Shown piece after piece: positions 15,300 to 20,981 of a DNA stretch of 20,981 nucleotides. Each line of letters begins with the position of its first letter. Within the stretch, counting starts at the first letter, position 1. The stretch comes from Oscillibacter faecalis_A. Lineage in GTDB: Bacteria; Bacillota; Clostridia; Oscillospirales; Oscillospiraceae. The notes under the pieces were generated by a model. That model made no database searches. It was not told the DNA's origin and saw nothing but the letters and a program-made list of their open reading frames with translations. The position numbers were made by a program, and so were the translations under genes. Where the stretch lies: positions 1 through 20,981 of the forward strand of contig NZ_JARFXX010000016.1 of the NCBI RefSeq assembly GCF_029218125.1, read 5' to 3'.

Positions 15300-16270
15300 T
15301 TAGAGATGCAACCGGTCGTTTTTATGAACTGGTGTGACTCGAACGCCAGGGCATAAAAAAGAGCAAACCGACAGGCCGCCGATCTGCTCCCCGTGAGGGG
15401 GAGTATCCTCCCCCACGAGCCTGTTGGCGGTTATTGTCAGGCGGCGGACGGTCAGTTTCGGTTCGACCTTGCTGTCATAAATGCCGAGCACCGCGTCGGT
15501 GATGCAGCGAACAGACGATGTCTTTCGCGGCAGGTTGGCTGTTCCATGGGCATGTTTTGGAATCTTTCTTCCGTAAGTGTCTGTTACCGTTTCCCCACGG
15601 AAGTCCGCGGATGCCACGTTCTCGATATCATAACCAACCGTCAGCGTCACCTGGTCTGTCACCAGATGCTTCTCTAAGAGGTTCAGTGCAACAGCCTCCG
15701 CCATTTCCCGCACAACGCGACGCGCTTTGTCGTAGGCATAAGGGGATTGAAGGACCTGCCCGGAACTGACACAGTTCGTCTCCGGCCTATAGGCTTTTAT
15801 GTTGGAGATTCGGCAGTGCTCCCAGCCCCAGGCGTGGTCGATCAGCAGCTCGGCGTTGATGCCAAACAGCTTATAGAGCAGCGCCTCGTTATAGTATTCC
15901 CCGGCCTTCCCGATGGAGCACCGGGCGATATCTCCCATGGTGTAGATACCGATGGCCTCGAGCTTTTTGGCATAGCCTTTTCCCACCCGCCAGAAGTCGG
16001 TCAGCGGGCGGTGCATCCAAAGCTATCTGCGGTACTCATTTTATCCAGTTCCGCGATCCGGACACCGCTCTCATCCGGCGCGACGTGTTTGGCCATGATG
16101 TCCATAGCGACCTTGTAAAGATAGAGGTTTGTGCCGATCCCCGCGGTCGCGGTGATTCCCGTTGTGCGCAGCACATCAAGGATCATGGTTCGTGCCAGTT
16201 CCCGCGCCGTCATGTGATACGTCCCAAGGTAACTGGTGGCGTCAATCATCACCTCATCAATGGAGTAGAC
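15300..16270 (-). pseudogene. umuC: Broken Y-family DNA polymerase (UmuC/DinB-like), middle and part of C-terminus
   Basis: Homology starts at 16270 with VYSIDEVMIDATSYLG, continuing TAGIGTNLYLYKVAMDIMAKH and RIAELDKMS. A lost base after MS and an in-frame TAG at 16023-16025 break the frame. It resumes as MHRPLTDFWRVGKGYAKKLEAIGIYTMGDIARCS and runs through TVGYDIENV, KHAHGTANL and RRLTITANR. The normal C-terminal ~100 residues and the N-terminal ~140 residues are absent. Part of the N-terminus lies on the same strand at 20376-20588, about 4 kb away. Such polymerases copy past DNA lesions; this copy cannot work. Confidence 0.88.
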
Positions 16271-16351
16271 ACAGCCATGAGCAAAACTCCAAAAGAGTAG
16301 TAATTGCAATGGTTCCCGGCCATGGCTGAAACCGGAAACCACTCATATGGT

Positions 16352-16620
16352 ATAGAAAGCGGAGCCCCTTTTTGGTAAAATTGACTTGAGAGAAAACCAA
16401 CCAGAAAGGGGCTGTCCGCTATCTACCGACAGGAAATCATTCAGGATGTGACGCTGTTCACATCCCAAAGCGCCGCCATGTTTTATGACAAGCTTTTCAG
16501 CAGCTTGGACTTCACGCTGCCAAGGGCAACAACCGAACGGCGGGGCCCCCAAAGAAGCCATGGTCTGTGCTTTTATCGTTATGAAATGCGCCCAATAGCC
16601 AAATTGCTGGAATATCTTGA
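16352..16620 (+). pseudogene. Decayed insertion-sequence transposase, N-terminal remnant
   Basis: A frame reading YRQEIIQDVTLFTSQSAAMF then YDKLFSSLDF starts near 16420. After shifts in frame it continues as GAPKEAMVCAFIVMKCA and IAKLLEYLDF. This matches the opening of DDE transposases of the IS4/IS1182-like type in style; the family is not certain. An imperfect inverted repeat (16352-16375 with 16400-16422) precedes it and may be the IS end. No catalytic part remains. Confidence 0.55.
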
Positions 16621-16645
16621 CTTTATACGGATGATATGCTAAAAT
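16617..16645 (+). promoter_or_regulatory. Promoter of scfA
   Basis: TTGACT (16617-16622), 17-nt spacer, TAAAAT (16640-16645) gives a near-consensus sigma-A promoter about 80 nt before the scfA start. It abuts or overlaps the transposase remnant. GGAGA precedes the ATG. Confidence 0.7.
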
Positions 16646-16724
16646 TTTTCCGGTTTTTAGGTGACTGTCTGCGGGTAGTCCGCCGGGAAATCCATTAGAA
16701 TTTAACAGATTGGAGATACATATT

Positions 16725-16871
16725 ATGGAAAGAATCAAGACTCTCGAGACTCGTAGCCTGTGCGACAGCGCCAAGAACGGCGGTTGCGGTGAGTGCCAGA
16801 CTTCCTGCCAGTCTGCCTGCAAGACCAGCTGCGGCGTGGCAAATCAGAAGTGCGAGAACACCAACAAGTAA
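16725..16871 (+). CDS. scfA: SCIFF ranthipeptide precursor
   Basis: 48 residues, MERIKTLETRSL then a Cys-rich core (GECQTSCQSACKTSCGVANQ) and CENTNK. Cys at 13, 21, 24, 28, 32, 36 and 43, seven in all. The core matches SCIFF ('six cysteines in forty-five') peptides almost exactly, and the leader IKTL is typical. The peptide is crosslinked by the radical-SAM enzyme encoded next, which forms thioethers from Cys to non-alpha carbons in ranthipeptides. GGAGA lies before the ATG, and a terminator separates it from scfB. SCIFF is nearly universal in Clostridia and has been linked to quorum-type control; its role in this host is unknown. An extra Cys at 13 or 21 may vary between species. Confidence 0.95.
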   Translation: MERIKTLETRSLCDSAKNGGCGECQTSCQSACKTSCGVANQKCENTNK

Positions 16872-16894
16872 TCAATTGCAATTTTCAAAAAGCT

Positions 16895-16920
16895 GCCGCC
16901 TGTTCAGGCGGCACTTTTTC
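16895..16920 (+). terminator. Partial terminator between scfA and scfB
   Basis: Stem GCCGCCT/AGGCGGC (16895-16901 with 16906-16912, loop GTTC) with A-run before and CTTTTTC after, 24 nt behind the scfA stop. It probably lets only some transcripts enter scfB, giving more precursor than enzyme. Confidence 0.75.
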
Positions 16921-16940
16921 TGTACGAGGAGAACGGAAGA

Positions 16941-18329
16941 ATGGTACATCAGTATCAACTGAACGGCTACAACATCGTGCTGGACACCTGCTCCGGCGCC
17001 ATTCATGTAGTGGATGAGGTAGCCTATGACATCATTGCGCTTTACCCGGATCACACGGCGGATGAGATCGTAACGGCAATGATGGAAAAATACGGCGCCC
17101 GCGAGGATGTGACGGAGAAGGATCTGCGGGACTGCATTGATGACGTGGAGGCGCTGAAGCAGGCCGGGAAACTCTATACCCCCGACACCTTCGCGGACAT
17201 GGCCGGTACGTTCAAGGAGCGTTCCGGCGATGTGGTGAAGGCGCTGTGCCTGCATGTGGCGCACACCTGCAACCTGAACTGTTCCTACTGCTTCGCCAGT
17301 CAGGGCAAGTATCACGGCGACCGCGCGCTGATGAGTTTCGAGGTGGGTAAGCAGGCGCTGGACTTTCTGATGGATCACTCCGGCAGCCGCACCAATCTGG
17401 AGGTGGACTTCTTCGGCGGTGAGCCGCTGATGAACTGGGACGTGGTGAAGCAGTTGGTGGAGTATGCCCGCAGTGTGGAAAAGGAGCGGGGCAAAAATTT
17501 CCGCTTTACGCTGACCACAAACGGTATGCTCATCGATGATGACGTGATTGACTTCGCCAACCGGGAAATGAGCAATGTGGTGCTGTCGCTGGATGGCCGC
17601 AAGGAGATCCATGACCGGCTGCGGGTGGACTATGCAGGCAACGGCAGCTATGAGCGCATTGTGCCTAAGTTCCAGAAGCTGGTAGAGGCCAGGGGCAACA
17701 AGAACTATTATATGCGCGGCACCTTTACCCACGCCAATCCGGACTTTACGAAGGACCTGTTCCACATGGCGGATCTGGGCTTCACCGAGCTGAGCATGGA
17801 GCCGGTGGTGTGCGCGCCGGAGGACCCCGCCGCACTGACAGCGGAGGATCTGGAGATCGTGAAGGACCAGTACGAGCTGCTGGCCAAGGATATGCTGCGT
17901 CGGGAAAAGGAAGGCAAGCCCATCACCTTCTATCACTACATGCTGGATCTGACGGGCGGCCCCTGCATTTACAAGCGGATCTCCGGCTGCGGCTCCGGCA
18001 CGGAGTATATGGCCGTGACCCCTTGGGGTGATCTGTATCCCTGCCATCAGTTCGTGGGCGAGGAAGCCTACAAGCTGGGCGACATCTGGAACGGCGTGAC
18101 CAATACGGCCCTGCGGGAGGAATTCCGCTCCTGCAACGCCTACGCCCGGCCAGAGTGCAATGACTGCTGGGCGAGATTCTACTGCTCCGGCGGTTGCGCG
18201 GCCAACGCCTTCCACGCCACGGGTTCCATCCGCGGCGTCTACGAGGCAGGCTGCGAATTGTTCCGCAAGCGTATTGAATGTGCCATCATGATGAAGGTGG
18301 CGGAAGATTCTGCCAAGGCCAACGGCTGA
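16941..18329 (+). CDS. scfB: SCIFF maturase, radical SAM/SPASM enzyme
   Basis: 462 residues, normal family length. Residues ~1-95 form the peptide-recognition (RRE-like) region. The radical-SAM cluster is C110-x3-C114-x2-C117 (CNLNCSYC), with FFGGEP at 157-162 and TTNG at 192-195. The SPASM region holds Cys342, 350, 368, 398, 406, 409, 415, 419 and 438 (GGPCIYKRISGCGSG, DLYPCHQ, CNDCWARFYCSGGC), enough for two auxiliary 4Fe-4S clusters. It installs thioether crosslinks in the ScfA core. GAGGAG precedes the ATG. Its stop overlaps the next start by one base (TGATG), implying coupling. Confidence 0.95.
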   Translation: MVHQYQLNGYNIVLDTCSGAIHVVDEVAYDIIALYPDHTADEIVTAMMEKYGAREDVTEKDLRDCIDDVEALKQAGKLYTPDTFADMAGTFKERSGDVVKALCLHVAHTCNLNCSYCFASQGKYHGDRALMSFEVGKQALDFLMDHSGSRTNLEVDFFGGEPLMNWDVVKQLVEYARSVEKERGKNFRFTLTTNGMLIDDDVIDFANREMSNVVLSLDGRKEIHDRLRVDYAGNGSYERIVPKFQKLVEARGNKNYYMRGTFTHANPDFTKDLFHMADLGFTELSMEPVVCAPEDPAALTAEDLEIVKDQYELLAKDMLRREKEGKPITFYHYMLDLTGGPCIYKRISGCGSGTEYMAVTPWGDLYPCHQFVGEEAYKLGDIWNGVTNTALREEFRSCNAYARPECNDCWARFYCSGGCAANAFHATGSIRGVYEAGCELFRKRIECAIMMKVAEDSAKANG

Positions 18330-19654
18330 TGGAAACGCCCATTGCTGATTTTGTCCGGCGGTACGCGGATTCCGGGATGATTCGGGCGCACATGCCCGGC
18401 CACAAGGGAAAACCCTTTCTGGGTTGCGAGGCGCTGGACATCACCGAGATCCAAGGTGCGGACAGCCTGTACGAAGCGGAGGGCATCATCCGGCGCAGTG
18501 AGTCCTATGCCGGGGAACTGTTCGGCTCTGGCCGGACGGTGTACTCCACGGAGGGGTCCAGCCAGTGTATCCGGGCGATGCTGTATCTGGCGCTGACCTG
18601 CGGAAATGGGTCCCGGACGGTGGTGGCCGCCAGAAACGTACACCGGGCGTTTGTATACGCGGCGGCCCTGCTGGATTTTGAGATCGTCTGGCTGTGGCCG
18701 GAGCGGAGCGCATCTCTCTGCGGCTGCCCGGTATCGCCGGACACATTGGAGCGGACGCTGATGGAGCTGCCTGCGCCGCCGGCGGCGGTCTATCTCACCA
18801 GCCCGGACTATCTGGGCGGCATGGCGGACATTTCCGCTCTGGCAGAGGTGTGCCGGAAACACGGTACGCTGCTGGCGGTGGACAACGCCCACGGCGCCTA
18901 TCTGCGGTTTCTGGAGCCCTCCTGTCACCCACTGGATCTCGGCGCAGACCTGTGCTGCGATTCGGCACACAAGACGCTGCCGGTGCTGACCGGCGGCGCG
19001 TACCTGCACATCAGCCGTGCGGCTCCGGCATCTCTCCGGGAGAGTGCAAAAACAGCGATGGCCATGTTTGGCTCCACCAGTCCGTCCTACCTGACGCTGG
19101 CGTCGCTGGATCTGTGCAACCGCTATCTGGCGGATGGGTACCGGGATCGCCTGCGGGAGATGTGTGGGCGTCTGGAGGAAGCGCGAAAGGCGCTGACGGC
19201 TGCCGGTTGGCAGGCGGAACCGTCGGACCCGCTGCGGCTGACCGTCAAGGCCCCAGCCGGGATGACCGGCGGGCAGTTGGCGAACTGTCTGCGTGAGAGC
19301 GGCGTGGAATGTGAATACGCCGATCTGGATTTTTTGGTGCTGATGCTGACACCGGAGAATCGTGCGGCGGACATCGAGCGGCTTCTGCATGCTTTCGGAA
19401 CAAATGATGCCGTTTATGCGCCGCAGCCGACGCTGCCGCTGGCCCGTGGAGAACGGGTATGTTCCGTGCGGGAGGCACTGTTTGCCCCACGGGAGACCAT
19501 ACCGGCAGCGCAGTCATTGGGCCGGGTCTGCGGCACCCCTACCGTGGGGTGTCCGCCTGCGATCCCCATTGCGGTGTCCGGTGAGCGAATTGGCCCGGAA
19601 GCGCTGGAACTGTTCCGACGGTATGGCGTGGAGCAGGTGGAAGTCCTGCGCTGA
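18329..19654 (+). CDS. Orn/Lys/Arg decarboxylase-family PLP enzyme
   Basis: 441 residues from the ATG at 18329, which overlaps the scfB stop. HMPGHKGKPF (21-30) and DITEIQGADSLYEAEGII (37-54) are the hallmark N-terminal motifs of the Orn/Lys/Arg decarboxylase group. YSTEGSS (72-78) is in the cofactor region, VDNAHGAY (184-191) supplies Asp185, and DSAHKTL (211-217) supplies PLP-binding Lys215. It likely decarboxylates a basic amino acid to a polyamine precursor; substrate cannot be read. It is of the short type common in Clostridia, often found beside scfAB. A GC-rich gene, like scfB. Transcription stops at the hairpin 45 nt downstream. Confidence 0.9.
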   Translation: METPIADFVRRYADSGMIRAHMPGHKGKPFLGCEALDITEIQGADSLYEAEGIIRRSESYAGELFGSGRTVYSTEGSSQCIRAMLYLALTCGNGSRTVVAARNVHRAFVYAAALLDFEIVWLWPERSASLCGCPVSPDTLERTLMELPAPPAAVYLTSPDYLGGMADISALAEVCRKHGTLLAVDNAHGAYLRFLEPSCHPLDLGADLCCDSAHKTLPVLTGGAYLHISRAAPASLRESAKTAMAMFGSTSPSYLTLASLDLCNRYLADGYRDRLREMCGRLEEARKALTAAGWQAEPSDPLRLTVKAPAGMTGGQLANCLRESGVECEYADLDFLVLMLTPENRAADIERLLHAFGTNDAVYAPQPTLPLARGERVCSVREALFAPRETIPAAQSLGRVCGTPTVGCPPAIPIAVSGERIGPEALELFRRYGVEQVEVLR

Positions 19655-19698
19655 AAACGGTTTTGAGAAAAGCAAGACCGGCAAATCTGAATACAGAC

Positions 19699-19736
19699 AA
19701 ACCGCAGGACCGGCAAATGCTGGGCCTGCGGTTTTT
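19699..19736 (+). terminator. Terminator of the scf operon
   Basis: 10-bp stem AAACCGCAGG/CCTGCGGTTT (19699-19708 with 19725-19734) plus TT. It closes the scfA-scfB-decarboxylase transcript. Confidence 0.8.
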
Positions 19737-19959
19737 ACCATATCTGCTGGCCGATGGCGCGCCCAGTGCCCTGCTTCGTTTAGGGTGTGGTATGGGTGTA
19801 GGAGCGACGGGTGGATCCATCCGAATAGTGGCCCGGCACCCCCAAATAACGGTTTTACGTCCACCCCTGTTTTTCAGGGACAGTGCGGCGTAGGCATACC
19901 GCGGATCGTGGAACTGAATGCGCTCCGCGCCAATGGCCTTCGGAATTTTATCGTGCGTC
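19737..19959. other. No recognisable gene
   Basis: A minus-strand frame crosses this stretch (reading NWWAMPLWTHDKIPKAIGAE at its start) but has no ribosome-binding site, runs into the decarboxylase 3' end antisense, and matches nothing I know. Probably a degenerate fragment between the scf operon and the phage remnant. Confidence 0.4.
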
Positions 19960-20375
19960 CAGAGCGGCATCGCCCACCAGTTTAGTAATTCGGATTTGTG
20001 CAATAGCACCGACAATACCTGAAAATGCGTTACTACTCCCAGTAGCCGTATCCTCTATTTTGGAGATTGCCTTCTCTGTATCCCCGGCGGCCTTGGTGAC
20101 GGACTTCAAATTCCGGACCATGTTATCATAGTCCGCCTGGGCCGTTTCCAGCTTCAGCTTGTCCGCTTCGCTGCGGGTTTTCGCAAACTGCTTTTCCGCA
20201 TTCTGCAAGGTGCTTTCGCCTGCTTCACATCAACCCTGATGGTTGCTTTGTTTTTGCTCAGGAACGTCAGGATGTCCTCCGTTTTGCCAAGGTTCTTCCC
20301 GAAGCTCTTCGTAGTCTCGCCCTTGCGCTTGACTGTCTCCGAGTATCGGTCTGTGGCCTTGATGACGATGGCGGA
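19960..20375 (-). pseudogene. Phage tail tape-measure protein, N-terminal fragment
   Basis: Reads IVIKATDRYSETVKRK...KSFGKNLGKTEDILTFL, then KATIRVDVKQA. A lost base near 20210 shifts the frame, which continues LQNAEKQFAKTRSEADKLKL, ETAQADYDNMVRNLKSVTKA and ends about KLVGDAA. The helical, Lys/Ala-rich pattern ('KATDR..', 'NKATIRVD.K.A', 'EAANYDN..RNL..V') fits the start of Siphoviridae-type tape-measure proteins, which set tail length. Only ~140 residues of a gene that is normally far longer remain. It is fused in frame to the umuC fragment on its 5' side. Confidence 0.7.
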
Positions 20376-20588
20376 TTCTTCACGCCGGCGTTCGGCGTTG
20401 ACTTCTTTGACGCGTTCCAGCACCTCAAAGAGGCGAGCTCTGCCGGGTATCCCGTAGGCTTTCAGGGCTGGCGAAACCGCAAGGCATATCGTTTTCTCGG
20501 TACGGCTGATATCCGCCACCACAAGGTTTGTTGTCATAGGGTCAAGACCGCGCTCCATGCACTCGACGGACGCATAGTACGACTTCAA
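20376..20588 (-). pseudogene. umuC: umuC 5' fragment
   Basis: Residues LKSYYASVECMERGLDPMTT, NLVVADISRTEKTICLAVSP and ALKAYGIPGRARLFEVLERV are the classic UmuC/Y-polymerase N-terminus, including the 'SYYASVE' catalytic region. Homology begins at 20588, with the first few codons missing (usually '..AIDLKS'). It ends at about 20376, where tape-measure sequence begins in the same frame. Together with 15300-16270 it accounts for most of one umuC gene, though about 55 residues between the pieces are missing. Confidence 0.85.
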
Positions 20589-20610
20589 GAAAAGCCGAAT
20601 TCGGCTTTTC
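20589..20610. repeat. 22-bp perfect palindrome at the umuC break
   Basis: Bases 20589-20610 form a perfect palindrome centred on GAATTC (half site GAAAAGCCGAA), beginning one base from the point where umuC homology stops. It may mark a recombination point. Confidence 0.6.
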
Positions 20611-20788
20611 CTGAATAATGCCGAGGAAAAAGAAATGCCGATATCATTGGGAAGTACCTGAAACAAATGAGGAATTCAAATAAATAGCGACATTTCAAAT
20701 CACATTAGACCGTAAAAGAGATGCGCAAAACAGGCGGAAGGAGCAGCCCGCAAACAGGCAAATGGAAATCAAAAGAGTTTAGGGCATT

Positions 20789-20980
20789 TCAAGGGCGCAA
20801 AAACCATAGCACGGTGAACCCCGCGCCTGCAAAAGGTATGGAAAAGACAGATCGGGCGGAACGCCGAAGCTGTTTGGCAGAACGGTAGGAGTGAGAGCCG
20901 TGCAGAACGGCGGCCAGCGCAATCGCTAAAGCGGAGATGTGGGCCAGCGTATTGAGGTTTGCCGCGCTTGCGCCGTTACG
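20789..20980 (-). CDS. Partial ORF, possible membrane protein C-terminus
   Basis: A minus frame open from the window edge to a TGA at 20789-20791, 63 residues. It has two hydrophobic stretches (LAHISALAIALAAVLHG and SIPFAGAGFTVLWFL) separated by a basic region (RSAKQLRRSARS). This looks like the end of a small membrane protein. The start is outside the window and no family is recognised; it could be a chance frame. Confidence 0.35.
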   Translation of the reverse strand, partial: RNGASAANLNTLAHISALAIALAAVLHGSHSYRSAKQLRRSARSVFSIPFAGAGFTVLWFLRP

Positions 20981-20981
20981 C

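Noticed and set aside
15318..15352. Second tRNA-like T-arm (GTTCGAGTC on minus) at the umuC 3' end
   Set aside because: The flanking stem does not close properly and no CCA or acceptor strand is present.
16872..18215. 447-codon open frame on minus across scfB
   Set aside because: Antisense to scfB, a by-product of high-GC codon use; its composition (Gln/His/Ala-rich) is not protein-like.
18239..19390. 383-codon open frame on minus across the decarboxylase gene
   Set aside because: Antisense shadow of a GC-rich gene; Arg/Gln-rich with no domain.
1..20981. CRISPR array
   Set aside because: No regularly spaced direct repeats and no cas genes were seen.

Overview
The window looks like part of a Clostridia chromosome, probably from a gut Oscillospiraceae-type organism. 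The main evidence is a SCIFF peptide gene (scfA) with its radical-SAM maturase (scfB), a pair characteristic of Clostridia. Strong GGAGG ribosome-binding sites and Y-family polymerase (umuC) remnants of the type common on clostridial mobile elements agree with this. The scf locus and the left edge are GC-rich. The block at about 0.6-14 kb is visibly more AT-rich, as expected for acquired DNA.

Layout. (1) 1-549: the 3' part of a Cys-containing protein gene on + and a strong hairpin terminator. (2) 0.6-13.9 kb: a defence island with every gene on the minus strand, read from right to left. In transcription order it holds an XRE-type regulator; an unidentified 327-aa protein with a multi-pass membrane protein; an M.Sau3AI-like cytosine methyltransferase; a Sau3AI/MutH-family endonuclease; a BglII/BstYI-like endonuclease; a Vsr-type endonuclease; a second, paralogous cytosine methyltransferase; an AspBHI/MspJI-like 5mC-dependent endonuclease; an unidentified protein with an 'IRHNN' motif; an SF1 helicase with a C-terminal nuclease domain; a small zinc-ribbon protein; and a BRO/DinD-type protein. 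Most gaps are 2-30 nt, so much of it should be co-transcribed. (3) 14.2-14.7 kb: a divergent 159-aa gene of unknown function. (4) 14.7-16.6 kb: terminators, a tRNA 3'-end fragment, a broken umuC fragment and a decayed transposase. (5) 16.6-19.74 kb: the intact housekeeping unit scfA-scfB-Orn/Lys/Arg decarboxylase. (6) 19.74-20.98 kb: remnants of a phage tape-measure gene and of the umuC 5' end, then a partial ORF at the edge.

How the genes may work together. Two C5-cytosine methyltransferases protect against two endonucleases from families whose known members cut GATC-containing sites. Vsr would repair the T:G mismatches left when 5mC deaminates. The AspBHI-like enzyme would attack foreign DNA carrying 5mC in other contexts, so writers and a reader-killer of the same base share one cluster. 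Expression looks layered: an operator-like palindrome and a terminator/antiterminator switch precede the regulator gene, a structured leader precedes the first methyltransferase, and a perfect hairpin encloses the start codon of the Sau3AI-like nuclease. These control elements and the unassigned 327-aa/membrane-protein pair are the most novel parts. All functions are read from sequence motifs; no database search was run.
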